A stretch of DNA of 64,000 bases from Blastopirellula sediminis (GCF_020966755.1 NZ_JAJKFT010000004.1:1054001-1118000), one strand, 5' to 3'. Positions 28,486 to 37,978 are shown, counted from the stretch's first letter. Notes: generated by a model from the sequence alone, not told the origin. Made by a program: numbers and translations.

Positions 28486-29576
28486 GACGGCAGGGCTTTC
28501 TGGATCTCGTTCCACAGCATCGAGTGAAAAGCGTGTACCGATCGTTCCAGCTTCGAGGAATATCGGCCGCGAGTGAAAGAGAGCGACTGCAACCCGACCT
28601 GCGCCGACTCGCATACGGCGATGTCTTCTAGTTGGATGACGTGACTCTGGTGGATCGAATTGCGAATCATCCGCTTGGCGCGCCACTCTTCGACGTCGTC
28701 AAAGTCGGCGTAAAAGTCGAATACGACCTGGCACTTGTCGACGCCGAGCGGCAGGACCAGGTTGGTATCCATCATCCTTCCATAGCGATTGATAAAAAAA
28801 TTCGGATAAAGCCAGGCGTACGTAACCTTCTCGCCCAGCCGTCCATCGGTTCCCTTGGTTTGGCAGATCTGCACGGACGAGCGGTCATAAATATGAGTCG
28901 CGTAACCCTCAAATTCAAGCCCGGCCGCAAGTTGCTCGTGCGCGTAAGAGACGTGATAGCCTCCGTCGAGGGAGTTGTCGACGAAAACCTTCCAATTGCA
29001 TTCGATCGTATAAACGCGCCGTTCAATCCAATTCATGTTCTCGAAGCCGAGTTCCTGAAGGGGCGCCACGATCGGATTGACGTCGCAGGGAAGGTCCCGA
29101 GGATTGTTTTCGCCTCCAGCCGGACCATCGAGATCGACCAGAACAAAGGGGCCCCACGCTTCGACGCTGATCGGCGGCAGCGAAAAATCAGGAAGGCGAA
29201 AATCGATCATTTTTCCCATCTGCGGCGCCCGTTTCAGGCGACCGTCCAAATGATACGTCCAGCCGTGATAGGGGCACACCAATTCACAGGCGCGTCCGCT
29301 CTCTTGGGCGACGACGGCGGCGTGATGCCGGCAAACGTTGTGCATCGCGCGCAACGTTCCGGCTTCATCGCGGAGGACGAGGATGGGATTGCCGCTCAGG
29401 TTGGCGGTGAAATAGCTGCCGGGTTCAGCGACCTGGTCGGCTCGGCCGACGACGATCCACGCTTTTTCAAAGACCTCCGCTTTTTCGACTGCCAGGAAAG
29501 TAGGATCGGTGTACCATGAGGCAGGCGGAGTCGGCGCCGCTTCGATCGGAATGGAGGGATCGAAAGAATAATCCAT
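28482..29576 (-). CDS. Rieske non-heme iron oxygenase, alpha subunit type
   Basis: A 364-residue ring-hydroxylating-type oxygenase related to choline/glycine betaine monooxygenases. The Rieske cluster ligands are Cys82 and His84 (CRH) and Cys101 and His104 (CPYH). The mononuclear iron site has His208 and His213 (GGYHVSYAH) and probably Asp318 (QLEDIA). No reductase or ferredoxin gene lies in the cluster, so electrons must come from elsewhere. An upstream TTG at 29591 would add five residues. It is the first gene of the minus-strand run and is divergent from the ABC ATPase, suggesting that the transporter imports its substrate. Confidence 0.87.
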   Translation of the reverse strand: MDYSFDPSIPIEAAPTPPASWYTDPTFLAVEKAEVFEKAWIVVGRADQVAEPGSYFTANLSGNPILVLRDEAGTLRAMHNVCRHHAAVVAQESGRACELVCPYHGWTYHLDGRLKRAPQMGKMIDFRLPDFSLPPISVEAWGPFVLVDLDGPAGGENNPRDLPCDVNPIVAPLQELGFENMNWIERRVYTIECNWKVFVDNSLDGGYHVSYAHEQLAAGLEFEGYATHIYDRSSVQICQTKGTDGRLGEKVTYAWLYPNFFINRYGRMMDTNLVLPLGVDKCQVVFDFYADFDDVEEWRAKRMIRNSIHQSHVIQLEDIAVCESAQVGLQSLSFTRGRYSSKLERSVHAFHSMLWNEIQKALPS

Positions 29577-29679
29577 CGTTTTTGATTCCAAGACGCCCTA
29601 CTGGTCCCAGCAAGTTCGCCGGTTGATAATTCACCGCCGTAGTATCTTCGCTCTTTGATCTCGAATATTCGTAAGCCGT

Positions 29680-30591
29680 ATGACCGTTCTCGATATTGTT
29701 GACGTTTCGCACGCCTACGGTCCGAAAAAAGTGCTCAACCATGTCAACCTGCGCGTCGGCGCTGGGCAGATTATGGCGTTGATCGGCCCCAGCGGCTGCG
29801 GCAAGTCGACTTTATTGCGAGCAATTCTGGGGACGCACCCACCGACATCCGGCCAAGTTCTGGTTGGCGAGAGCGAAGTCACCTCCCCCAATCGCGACGT
29901 CGGCATCGTCTATCAGCATTACAGCTTGTACGATTTTTTAACCGCACGCGAGAACGTAGCGTTTGGACTCAAGCTGGATCAGACGTCGACGCCGTTTCGC
30001 GTGTTCAATTATTTCGCGTGGCGACAGCTTCGCAAGCTGCACTTGGAGCAAGCGGACGATTTTCTAGAGAAAGTCGGGCTCAGCGCAGCGCGAGATCTCT
30101 ATCCCAATCAGATGTCGGGCGGAATGCGGCAGCGCGTCGCCATCGCCCAGGCGTTGATCATGCAGCCGAAGATCCTGCTCTTGGACGAACCGTTCGGCGC
30201 CTTAGACGAGGCGATGCGCGAGGAGTTGCAGTTGATGCTGTTGCACCTCTATGCGGAAAACGTCCGGGCTCGCGGCGAGGGGCTCGTTCCGCCGCATACG
30301 ATCGTCATGGTGACGCATGAATTGAACGAGGCGTTGTTCGTCAGCGACCGCGTCGTCGGCCTGTCGCAATTTCATGAAGACGGCGCTAATGGCGCGACGG
30401 TCGTGTACGATCGCCCGGCGCCGATCTTCAAGCCGGACGAGCCAAAAGATATCAGCCGGTTCGTCGAGCAGAAGGAAGAGCTGATTCGCTGCATTTTCAG
30501 TCCGAAGTTCCAGCGTGATCACCGGAAGTTCATCACCTTCTGGGACGAGCTGGAAAAACAGCAAAACGCTCAGACGGCGTCCTCGTCGTAG
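29680..30591 (+). CDS. ABC transporter ATP-binding protein, nitrate/taurine type
   Basis: A 303-residue ATPase with Walker A GPSGCGKS (36-43), signature MSGGMRQRVAIAQAL and Walker B ILLLDEPFGALDE. A C-terminal extension of about 60 residues after the catalytic core (GATVVYDRPAPIF, then DISRFVEQKEELIRC) is unusual for the family. It is the only ATPase in the cluster and should energise the permease at 18.4-19.2 kb, although it is transcribed divergently from the Rieske gene 103 bases away. The VVYDRPAP region recalls ATPases linked to urea/guanidine carboxylase, by memory only. Confidence 0.88.
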   Translation: MTVLDIVDVSHAYGPKKVLNHVNLRVGAGQIMALIGPSGCGKSTLLRAILGTHPPTSGQVLVGESEVTSPNRDVGIVYQHYSLYDFLTARENVAFGLKLDQTSTPFRVFNYFAWRQLRKLHLEQADDFLEKVGLSAARDLYPNQMSGGMRQRVAIAQALIMQPKILLLDEPFGALDEAMREELQLMLLHLYAENVRARGEGLVPPHTIVMVTHELNEALFVSDRVVGLSQFHEDGANGATVVYDRPAPIFKPDEPKDISRFVEQKEELIRCIFSPKFQRDHRKFITFWDELEKQQNAQTASSS

Positions 30592-30617
30592 AAACAGAGC
30601 GGAAATTCCAAAAAAAG

Positions 30618-30650
30618 AAGGCCTGACCGGTTTTATTGTCAGGCCTTTTT
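30618..30650. terminator. Bidirectional rho-independent terminator
   Basis: A 10-base-pair stem, AAGGCCTGAC (30618-30627) with GTCAGGCCTT (30638-30647), is followed by T residues on the plus strand and preceded by an A-run (T-run on the minus strand). It lies between the convergent ABC ATPase and aminopeptidase genes. Confidence 0.88.
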
Positions 30651-30677
30651 CGTTGGCGATTCGTCGCGTTCGCTTAC

Positions 30678-33314
30678 TTAGCCGGCCTTCGCTTCGACCT
30701 TTTTCTTCAGTTGGTCGATATCCTCGGTCAGCTGCTTGTTCTGCTTTTTCAGCTCGTCGATCAGCTTCCGCAGTTCGGTCAGTTCGCGAGGAGCGGCCGG
30801 TTTGTCGGAGCGGAGCTCTTCGATCGCCTTTTTGGCCGCTTCTTCCGCTTCCGTTTCATCGGCGGTTTCGGCGAAGGTTTCCAGCACGCTCAGCGCTTCG
30901 ACGTCGCCGAGCAACCCGAGCGCTTCCAAGGCGCCTTTGCGGACCGGCGTGCGCTGGTCGCTTAGCTGGGCGAGTAGCAATTTCCGCTGGGCCGACGTGT
31001 CGTCCAGGTTCTCGCTGATGCGGGCGAGCGTCGTCAGGGCCGCCGCGAGACCGCCGGTGGTGAACGCATCGCGGCGCGACTCAATGGTCGCCATCAAGGC
31101 GCCAGCCATGTCGGAGTCGCGACGAGCGTTGATCGCGGCGACGGCGGCGCTCAGCAGTTCGTTCCGGAAGGTTTCGGACTTCAGCAGCTCTTGCAGCAAG
31201 CGATCGACCTCTTTGTCGTGGTACTTGCCGAGCGAGCGGACCAGCGACGACTGAATCGCCGGGTTCGCTTCGCTCCGGACCATTTCGATAAAGTCGCTGA
31301 CCTTTTCAGGGCGGTAGAAGCCGCCGATCGCATCGACTACCTGCAACCGCACGCGGGCGTCGCTCTGTTCGGTTGAGGCGAGTAACGCGTCAAACGCCTT
31401 GTCGCTATGGATCTTTTCGAGGGCGTCGGCCGCTTCGCGACGAACGCCGTAGAACGAGTCGTTTCGCAGCGCGTCGGCCAGGGCGGCGACGACGTCGTCC
31501 GACTTCTTCTTTTCGAGCTGTTCAATCGCCCAAAGACGTCCGATCACGTCGTCTTGGTTCTTCAGCTGAGCGAACAGCATCTCGTTCGGCTTCTCGAACG
31601 TCACCCGAGCGAGCAATGCGTAGTCGGGATCGAAGCGAACCACTTCCGGCTTTTCGGCGAGCGGGACGAACCACTCATGCTTTTTGCCGTCGGCCTGGAA
31701 GGTCTTGGTGACTGAGCCGTTCTTGCCGTCAAACCGGAAGGTCGCCGGGAAGCTGTAAAGCAGAACGTCGTCGTTCACTTCCTGCGTTTGTTCAAGCGTT
31801 AGGTGGGCCAGCTTTTCGTTGGGGAGCCAGCGGTAGCTGATTTTGACGTCGGGGAAGCGAGCGTGGTAAACCCACTGGTCGAAGAATTGGTCGAAGCTCC
31901 GGCCGCTCACTTCTTCGATTGTCGATTGGAGGGCCGGGGTGGCGACGCTCTTCAACGCGTTCCGTTCGAGGTAGGTCTTCACGCACTCGCGATAGAGATC
32001 GTCTCCCAATCGGTTGCGGAGCATGTGCAGTACCCAGCTGCCCTTGGGATAGGCGCGATAGTCGAACTGTTGTCCGGAGTTGGTGTACTTGTTCCAGACG
32101 ATCGGCTTCTTGTCGCCGGTCTGCGTCAAGATGCGCCCCGACGCGTCGCGGTAGAGCCCGTACAGCATCGCGTCGCGACCTGACTTGTGCCCTTCGTACA
32201 AGTGCGTATAGTAGGTGGCGAACCCTTCGTTCAGCCAGAGGTGGCTCCAGTCGACGCAGGTCACATAGTCGCCAAACCACTGATGCGCCATTTCATGGGC
32301 GTCGAGCCCATGCGACGTTTTCACGTTTTCGGTCGCCGATGAATAGATCGTCTGGTCGGTCAGGGTGGTGATCGTCGTGTTTTCCATCCCGCCGGCCAGG
32401 AAGTCGGCGATGGTGACCTGGTCATACTTGGGCCAGGGATACGGAACGCCGATTTCCTTCTGGAAGAAGTTCATGATGTCGGCCGTATCGGAGAACGAGT
32501 TCTCGGCGTGCTCTTTCCACGACGGTTGCGTGTAGAAACCAAGCGGCACGTCGCCGGCCATCTTTTCGAGCTTTTCCAGGTTGCCAGCTACCAGGCAAAT
32601 CAGATAGTTCACGTGCGGTTTGTCATGCAGCCAATGGACGACCCGCAGGCCCGACTCGGCGTCGACTTTGTCGCTCAGCTTGTTGCCGTTTGAGACGACC
32701 GACATCGCCTTGGGAACGCGGCAGATCACTTCGGTGGTCGAGCGTTCGTTCGGATAGTCGAAGCAGGGGAACCAGTGCCGTGCGAAGTGCGATTCCCCTT
32801 GCGTCCAGCAATGGACGTCCTCGGCCGGGTATCCCATCTCCGGCGTGCGGAAGTAGAAACCGCCGGTCGGTTGGTTGTGATGCGCGATCTCGATGAACGC
32901 TTCTTCTCCGACCGGGATCGGTTCGGCGAAGGCGATCGTCAGGTCTTTTTTGGTTGAGGAGTAATCGGAGATCTCGGCCGATCCGCGGACGCCGTCGATC
33001 GAAATGTCGAGCGCGTCGAGCGTCAGCGTTCGAAGCGGCTCGCGGAGCGGGATGAACTTAATCGTCGTCACGCACGAGACGGTCCGATTGGTGAAGTCTG
33101 GCGTAACGTCGAGCTTGATGTGCAGCACGTCGATGTGGCGAATCGGCGCGTAGCGACGTCCGTCTCCTTCCAGATCAACGCCGAACATCCCGGCGGCGTC
33201 GTGCGACTCGCCGCAGTACCGACAGATACGATACTCTTCGGCCGAGGCGGTGAAAATCGTAGAAAAAACGGCAAGAAAAGAGAACACGCCCAGCGCGAAT
33301 AGGCGATGCGTCAT
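30678..33314 (-). CDS. Secreted M1-family aminopeptidase with HEAT repeats
   Basis: An exported zinc metallopeptidase of 878 residues. After a signal peptide (about 1-25) and a short CRYC motif comes an M1 N-terminal beta domain. The exopeptidase motif is GGMEN (308-312), where most members have GAMEN, and the zinc site is H340-E-M-A-H344 with Glu363 (LNEGFATYY). From about 590 to 850 the chain is HEAT-like alpha repeats, and the end is a Leu/Lys/Glu coiled coil. Replacement of the usual ERAP1-like domain by HEAT repeats plus a coiled coil suggests a scaffold or docking function. It removes N-terminal residues from peptides outside the cytoplasm. Confidence 0.92.
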   Translation of the reverse strand: MTHRLFALGVFSFLAVFSTIFTASAEEYRICRYCGESHDAAGMFGVDLEGDGRRYAPIRHIDVLHIKLDVTPDFTNRTVSCVTTIKFIPLREPLRTLTLDALDISIDGVRGSAEISDYSSTKKDLTIAFAEPIPVGEEAFIEIAHHNQPTGGFYFRTPEMGYPAEDVHCWTQGESHFARHWFPCFDYPNERSTTEVICRVPKAMSVVSNGNKLSDKVDAESGLRVVHWLHDKPHVNYLICLVAGNLEKLEKMAGDVPLGFYTQPSWKEHAENSFSDTADIMNFFQKEIGVPYPWPKYDQVTIADFLAGGMENTTITTLTDQTIYSSATENVKTSHGLDAHEMAHQWFGDYVTCVDWSHLWLNEGFATYYTHLYEGHKSGRDAMLYGLYRDASGRILTQTGDKKPIVWNKYTNSGQQFDYRAYPKGSWVLHMLRNRLGDDLYRECVKTYLERNALKSVATPALQSTIEEVSGRSFDQFFDQWVYHARFPDVKISYRWLPNEKLAHLTLEQTQEVNDDVLLYSFPATFRFDGKNGSVTKTFQADGKKHEWFVPLAEKPEVVRFDPDYALLARVTFEKPNEMLFAQLKNQDDVIGRLWAIEQLEKKKSDDVVAALADALRNDSFYGVRREAADALEKIHSDKAFDALLASTEQSDARVRLQVVDAIGGFYRPEKVSDFIEMVRSEANPAIQSSLVRSLGKYHDKEVDRLLQELLKSETFRNELLSAAVAAINARRDSDMAGALMATIESRRDAFTTGGLAAALTTLARISENLDDTSAQRKLLLAQLSDQRTPVRKGALEALGLLGDVEALSVLETFAETADETEAEEAAKKAIEELRSDKPAAPRELTELRKLIDELKKQNKQLTEDIDQLKKKVEAKAG

Positions 33315-33431
33315 AAGTCTGCTCTGACGTTGGGTAGGAGATTAGGGGGCTACCTAATAATTTAGTCGCCCCGCCCAATTCGTACACCCACCAATGGGCA
33401 TTCTGCGCACAATGCGTGGCGCGACGACCAA

Positions 33432-35627
33432 TTATGCGGGGGTCGCGCTGAGGGGCGCGACTTCGACGATCACCCCCTTAAATGCCGGGGTTTTCGACTT
33501 CGGATCGGCGTGCCGCGCAACCAGAACGTTCGCCTCGGGATAGTACATCAGCGCGTTGCCGGGGCGAATATCTGCGTACTCCCGCACCAGGAAACCGCGG
33601 ATCGAACCAATGTCCGACTTGATCTCAACCGGCTGATCGTTGGCCACGCCCAAGCGGCGGCAATCGTCGGGATGCATCAAGATGACGTCGCGACGATCAA
33701 TGCCGCGGTAGATGTCGGTCTCTTCGTAGACGACCGTGTTGAATTGACCTTCGCTGCGGACCGTCATCAATCGCAATTGGTGTGAATCTCCTTTCAGCGG
33801 AGGAATCTCATGCGTGAAGAGTTGCAGCTTGCCGGTCGGCGTCGGAAAGATCGGCGTGTGGAACGTGCGGCCGTCGATCTGGAACTCCTGCTTCGTCTTG
33901 TCGATCGTTTCGATCTTCGCAAAGCCAGGGACCACCTTGGCGATCGCATCCCGAATTTTGCCGGTGTCCTGCATCGACTGCCAATCAATCGGGCCGGCAT
34001 TGCCAAGCACATCACTGGCGATCCTCGCGATCACTTCGACTTCGCTCAGTGGACCTTGCAGCCGTCGCGGACCGCCGTCGGAAAGTCGCACGTAGTTGAA
34101 CATCGACTCCTGGGTGGTCGGATGGGGCTCTTCATCGCGCGCGAGAACCGGCAGGATCAACGTTTCTTTCGCCAGGCCGTTGGCATGGCCGGTATTGAGC
34201 GTCGTGCTCATGAAGACCAGCATCTCGAGTTGCTCGAGCGCCTCGGCTGCAAACTTTTGGTCGGGGTTGGAGCCATAGAGGTTTCCGCCTAAACAGAACC
34301 CCATCTTCAGCGCTCCGGTATGCGCCGCTTCCATGCAGGCGAGCGTATCGAGCCCGGTGGTGGTTGGCAGTTGGAGGTTGAAGTTCGACTCCAAGCGTTC
34401 AAAAATCGCCTGTTTCAGTTGCGGCGTTACGCCGACTGAGCCGATCCCTTGTACGTTGGAATGGCCGCGAATCGGCATCAAGCCAGCGTTTGGGCGACCG
34501 ACCATGCCGCGCAGCGCCGCCAAGGCGGCGATTGCCTGGACGTTGTCGACCCCGTGGGCGTGATGGGTGATTCCCATCGTCCAGCTGAAGACGACGTTCT
34601 TCGCTTTGGCGTAGCGTGCGGCGATGTCGTTGATCTGCTCGCGGGTGACGCCGGACTTGATGACGATTTCTTCCCAGCTCAAGCCGCGGATGTGAGCGAG
34701 CCACTCTTCGTTGTTGTCGCAACGTTCCGCTAAGAAGCGGGCGTCTCCAGCGCCCATTTCGTCGATCTGCTTGGCGATCCCTTTGAGCAGCGCCAAGTCG
34801 CCGCCGATGTGAGGCTGCACATAAAGCGTCGCGATCTTGGTGCCGAAGAGCAGACTGATTGGATCGCTCGGTACGCGGAAGTTGACCAGGCCGGTTTCGA
34901 TCACCGGGTTGATGACGATCACTTCGCCGCCGTGCCGCCGGACATGCTTCAGCGTCGACATCAGACGCGGGTGATTGCTGGCCGGATTGCCGCCGATCAA
35001 AAAGACAAGGTCGGCATGTTCGACGTCGTCCAGCAACAGCGTCGCGGTGCCGCTGCCGATGGTCGAAGCGAGACCGACGCCGCTCGCCTGGTGACAATAG
35101 TAGCTGCAATTGTTGACGTTGTTGGTGCCGTAGATCCGCGCGAAGAGTTGCAGCAGAAAGCCGGCTTCGTTCGAGCTGCGACCGCTGAAGTACCAGAAGG
35201 TGTCGTCGGCCGGCAGCCTCTTCAGTTTGTCGGCGATGCGGCGAAACGCTTCGTCCCACTCGATTGGCCGATAGTAGTTGGCGCCGCGCTCGTAGAGCAT
35301 CGGCTGCGTCAGACGGCCGCTATGCTCCATTTGATAGGGAGTGAACTTCGAGAGCTGCGCGACGCTGTAGGTTTGCCAGAACTCCGGTTTAACGGCGCCT
35401 TGCATGTCGGCGACCATCGCTTGCAGCGACTTTTTGCAAACCTCGGGGAAGTTCCCCAGTTCGTTGACCATGCCCCCTTTTTGCCCGCCCATGCCGAGCG
35501 CGCAGGTCTTGCAGGCATTCTTGCTGCGCATCGCCTTCCAAAGCTTCCAGATACCGCCGGCCTGGCGGGCTTTGGTGAAGGTGTATTTGATCGCTTGCCA
35601 ACCGCCGCCGCTGGAAAGTTTGCGCAT
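33432..35627 (-). CDS. Molybdopterin oxidoreductase, YdeP/FdhF-like alpha subunit
   Basis: A 731-residue molybdopterin-dependent enzyme of the formate dehydrogenase alpha-like (YdeP) group. The N-terminus has Cys39, Cys42 and Cys64 (CKTCALGMGGQ, then EVCKKS), fewer than a standard four-Cys cluster motif. Later motifs include WDEAFRRIADKL, SSNEAGFLLQLFAR, IGGNPASNHPR and the C-terminal cofactor-binding RSEGQFNTVVYEE and VLMHPDDCRRLG-like region. No in-frame TGA or selenocysteine is present. YdeP is linked to acid resistance in E. coli, but the reaction is unproven. The molybdenum cofactor genes at 60-62 kb could support it. No NADH or cytochrome partner subunit adjoins it. Confidence 0.9.
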   Translation of the reverse strand: MRKLSSGGGWQAIKYTFTKARQAGGIWKLWKAMRSKNACKTCALGMGGQKGGMVNELGNFPEVCKKSLQAMVADMQGAVKPEFWQTYSVAQLSKFTPYQMEHSGRLTQPMLYERGANYYRPIEWDEAFRRIADKLKRLPADDTFWYFSGRSSNEAGFLLQLFARIYGTNNVNNCSYYCHQASGVGLASTIGSGTATLLLDDVEHADLVFLIGGNPASNHPRLMSTLKHVRRHGGEVIVINPVIETGLVNFRVPSDPISLLFGTKIATLYVQPHIGGDLALLKGIAKQIDEMGAGDARFLAERCDNNEEWLAHIRGLSWEEIVIKSGVTREQINDIAARYAKAKNVVFSWTMGITHHAHGVDNVQAIAALAALRGMVGRPNAGLMPIRGHSNVQGIGSVGVTPQLKQAIFERLESNFNLQLPTTTGLDTLACMEAAHTGALKMGFCLGGNLYGSNPDQKFAAEALEQLEMLVFMSTTLNTGHANGLAKETLILPVLARDEEPHPTTQESMFNYVRLSDGGPRRLQGPLSEVEVIARIASDVLGNAGPIDWQSMQDTGKIRDAIAKVVPGFAKIETIDKTKQEFQIDGRTFHTPIFPTPTGKLQLFTHEIPPLKGDSHQLRLMTVRSEGQFNTVVYEETDIYRGIDRRDVILMHPDDCRRLGVANDQPVEIKSDIGSIRGFLVREYADIRPGNALMYYPEANVLVARHADPKSKTPAFKGVIVEVAPLSATPA

Positions 35628-35696
35628 GATGTTCGTGGGGAGAGGAGGGTGGGGTGGGGGTTCACCCGAATCATAGCAGACGGAGCGAATGCCGAC

Positions 35697-35735
35697 AAAA
35701 AAACGCTCGGCGATTTGCGGTTCGCCGAGCGTTTT
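35697..35735 (-). terminator. Rho-independent terminator after the glucose dehydrogenase-like gene
   Basis: A stem CGCTCGGCGA/TCGCCGAGCG (35704-35713 with 35722-35731) has an eight-base loop. On the minus strand it is followed by seven T residues (35703-35697). It lies 25 bases beyond the stop of the minus-strand gene that ends at 35760. Confidence 0.88.
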
Positions 35736-35759
35736 ATGGTTCCGATTGTCGCGGCAAGG

Positions 35760-36863
35760 TTAGCCTTCGGCGACGTTGACGAAGACCTTGAGGGCCGAGC
35801 TGTCTTCGACCAAGAGACGCATCATCTCTTTGTAGTTGTCGAGACCGTCGACCGGGTTGGTCAAGATCTTTTCGATGACGCCGGGATAGGTGACGTCGCC
35901 GAGGGCCAGATCGCGAATGCCGAGTTCAAAGTGCTCGCGGTTGGCGTTGACCGAACCGAGGAGCAGCTTGTTGCCGAGCACCCATTCGATGTTCAACTTG
36001 TCGGTCGGCAGTTCGTGATGCACGTTGGCGCCGGTGATCGAGGTCCACGCCAGCACGCCGTTGTGACCCAGGTACTTCATCGCGTCGAAGGCCATGCGGC
36101 TGCTGCCGGTGGCGTCGACGATCAGTTGTGGGCGACCGGTCTTCTTGACCAGGTCGTCCAGGTCGGTTTCCTTCGAGCTGACGTAGGTCGCTTCCAGCCC
36201 TTCGACGATTTCCGACTTCAGGTGCGGGCCCGGAGCCCGAGCGATCGTGTAGACCTGCAAGCCGCGCAGCTTCAGCACCAAAGTCGAGAGCAAGCCAATC
36301 TGGCCGGCGCCCATCACCCACGCGACTTCCGGACGCCAGACCTTCATGCGGCGTTGAACTTCGTAGGCCTGATGAATCGCCTTGGCGGCGCAGCTCATCG
36401 GCTCCATCAGCACGTGCAGGTGTTTCAGGCCGACCGGCACTTTGACGATGTAGTCTTCTTCGTCGGCGAAGTACTCGGTCAGGTAGCCGTGCAGCAGGTT
36501 AATGCCGCGCTCGTAGTAGACCTCTTCGCTGGTCATGTCGTAGGTGCCGATCTGATCGTAGATCGAACCGCCGGGACGACGGACGGTGGCGGTGACGTAA
36601 TCGCCCGGCTTGATGCGGGTGACGTTGGGGCCGACCGCTTCAACGATGCCGAACGACTCATGGCCGAGAACGAGATACTTGTCCCCGGGAGGGGCGCCGC
36701 CGTACAAGGCTTCGTTGATCTCTTTGTCGGTCGCATCAACGCCGACTTTCAAGACCTTCACCAAAACCCCGTTTCCCTTGGGAAACTGGTCCAGCGACGG
36801 CATGGGGATGTTTTCTAGGTGGACGCTGTGGGGGGTGCCGGGCGTGACCGCGACTGCCTTCAT
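35760..36863 (-). CDS. Glucose 1-dehydrogenase-like zinc MDR enzyme
   Basis: A 367-residue medium-chain dehydrogenase closest in layout to archaeal-type glucose dehydrogenases, which oxidise glucose to gluconolactone with NAD(P). The nucleotide site is [12 protein letters not shown] and the zinc-site helix is [12 protein letters not shown]. The usual first zinc ligand Cys is Asp (VGVDATDKE), as in the haloarchaeal glucose dehydrogenase, and the four-Cys structural zinc loop is missing. The ATG at 36863 (MKAVAVTPG) is chosen because the open frame further upstream overlaps the kinase gene. With the PfkB kinase and deoC just upstream it makes a small sugar-metabolism group. Substrate inferred. 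Confidence 0.85.
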   Translation of the reverse strand: MKAVAVTPGTPHSVHLENIPMPSLDQFPKGNGVLVKVLKVGVDATDKEINEALYGGAPPGDKYLVLGHESFGIVEAVGPNVTRIKPGDYVTATVRRPGGSIYDQIGTYDMTSEEVYYERGINLLHGYLTEYFADEEDYIVKVPVGLKHLHVLMEPMSCAAKAIHQAYEVQRRMKVWRPEVAWVMGAGQIGLLSTLVLKLRGLQVYTIARAPGPHLKSEIVEGLEATYVSSKETDLDDLVKKTGRPQLIVDATGSSRMAFDAMKYLGHNGVLAWTSITGANVHHELPTDKLNIEWVLGNKLLLGSVNANREHFELGIRDLALGDVTYPGVIEKILTNPVDGLDNYKEMMRLLVEDSSALKVFVNVAEG

Positions 36864-36985
36864 TGGTGAGTTACTCTCATCAGATGGTCCGAGCGACGCC
36901 GCTAGGATGCGGCTAAGACTGCTCATCGTACCAAAGGGGGCGGCCGATCGAAAAGTAGGCCCCGCCCAACCTTGAGGGCGTTTTC

Positions 36986-37870
36986 TTAGGAGATTTCCGC
37001 GATTTTGGCCCGTAAATCGGGCATGGCGCCAGCATGCGACGCGACCAGCGCCGCCACCTGATTGGCGAAACCGGCCATCTCCGCGACCGACTTTTCGTGA
37101 ACCAGTCCATGGGCGATCGCCGCGGTAAACGAGTCGCCGGCGCCAACCGTGTCGGCGATTGTGATCGGAATGCCAGGCTGCCGGCACTGCTCATCGCCGC
37201 GAGCGACCAAACAGCCATCGCCCCCCAGGGTGATGCAGACCGCCTGGAGACCAAAAAATCGCTGGACCTCGGCGGCGAACGACTCGATCTCGGTCGGCAG
37301 GTCGAAGTTTTCGGCCAAGTAGGCGACTTCGTCCTCGTTCAGTTTCAACGCGTTGGCCAGCGCCAGCGAAGACTCGATCGTCTCTTTGCTAAACCACGGG
37401 GGGCGAAGATTGATGTCGTAGATCTTCCACGCGTCGGTCGGCGCGGCGCGGAGACAATCGTAGATCATCGACTGGCTATCGCGGCTCCGCTGAGCCAAGG
37501 TGCCGAAACAGATGACCGCCGCTTTCGAACAGAGGACCGCCGTCTCCGGCGTGAACTCCAAGTGATCCCACGCAACGTCGTCGACGAAGGTGTAGGTAGG
37601 ATCGCCGTCGACGAATTCGACGCGCACCTGACCGGTTGCATGCGCCGGATCGCGCTGCACGTATTGGTCGCTCAGTCCGTGATGGGCAAGATACTGGAGG
37701 AATTCATCCCCTAACTCATCGGTTCCAACTCGCGACAGGACGACGCCGTTGAGACCGAGCTGACCCGCATGAAAGGCGAAATTGGCCGGGGCGCCGCCGG
37801 GACGTCGTTCGTCCGGAAAGCAGTCCCACAAGATTTCGCCAAGTCCGATTACGGGTCGAGAATCTGTCAT
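36986..37870 (-). CDS. PfkB-family carbohydrate kinase (fructokinase-like)
   Basis: A 294-residue ribokinase-fold sugar kinase. The N-terminal [26 protein letters not shown] is, in parts, the family substrate motif ([10 protein letters not shown]) found in fructokinases. The C-terminal ATP motif [13 protein letters not shown] contains the catalytic Asp. Size is normal. Fructokinase is the closest fit because of the start motif, but ribokinase or 2-keto-3-deoxygluconate kinase cannot be excluded; the adjacent glucose dehydrogenase-like gene would suit a gluconate-type pathway. Confidence 0.87.
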   Translation of the reverse strand: MTDSRPVIGLGEILWDCFPDERRPGGAPANFAFHAGQLGLNGVVLSRVGTDELGDEFLQYLAHHGLSDQYVQRDPAHATGQVRVEFVDGDPTYTFVDDVAWDHLEFTPETAVLCSKAAVICFGTLAQRSRDSQSMIYDCLRAAPTDAWKIYDINLRPPWFSKETIESSLALANALKLNEDEVAYLAENFDLPTEIESFAAEVQRFFGLQAVCITLGGDGCLVARGDEQCRQPGIPITIADTVGAGDSFTAAIAHGLVHEKSVAEMAGFANQVAALVASHAGAMPDLRAKIAEIS

Positions 37871-37978
37871 CGCGTCGTCACTCGCCTGGATCTGTTCGTC
37901 AAAGGGAATAGCCCCAGTCTAGGGATCTGAAAGCGTGCGCCCAGTCGAAACTGAGATTTGGCGGCGAAGCGGCTGCTA

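Noticed and set aside
29592-29679. Guanidine riboswitch before the ABC ATPase
   Set aside because: The gap is under 90 bases and shows neither the expected stems nor the conserved loops.
33432-35627. Selenocysteine in the molybdopterin oxidoreductase
   Set aside because: No in-frame TGA is present and the frame is continuous.
34809-36818. Open frame of 669 codons on the plus strand
   Set aside because: Runs antisense across two recognisable genes (molybdopterin enzyme and dehydrogenase) and shows no domain.
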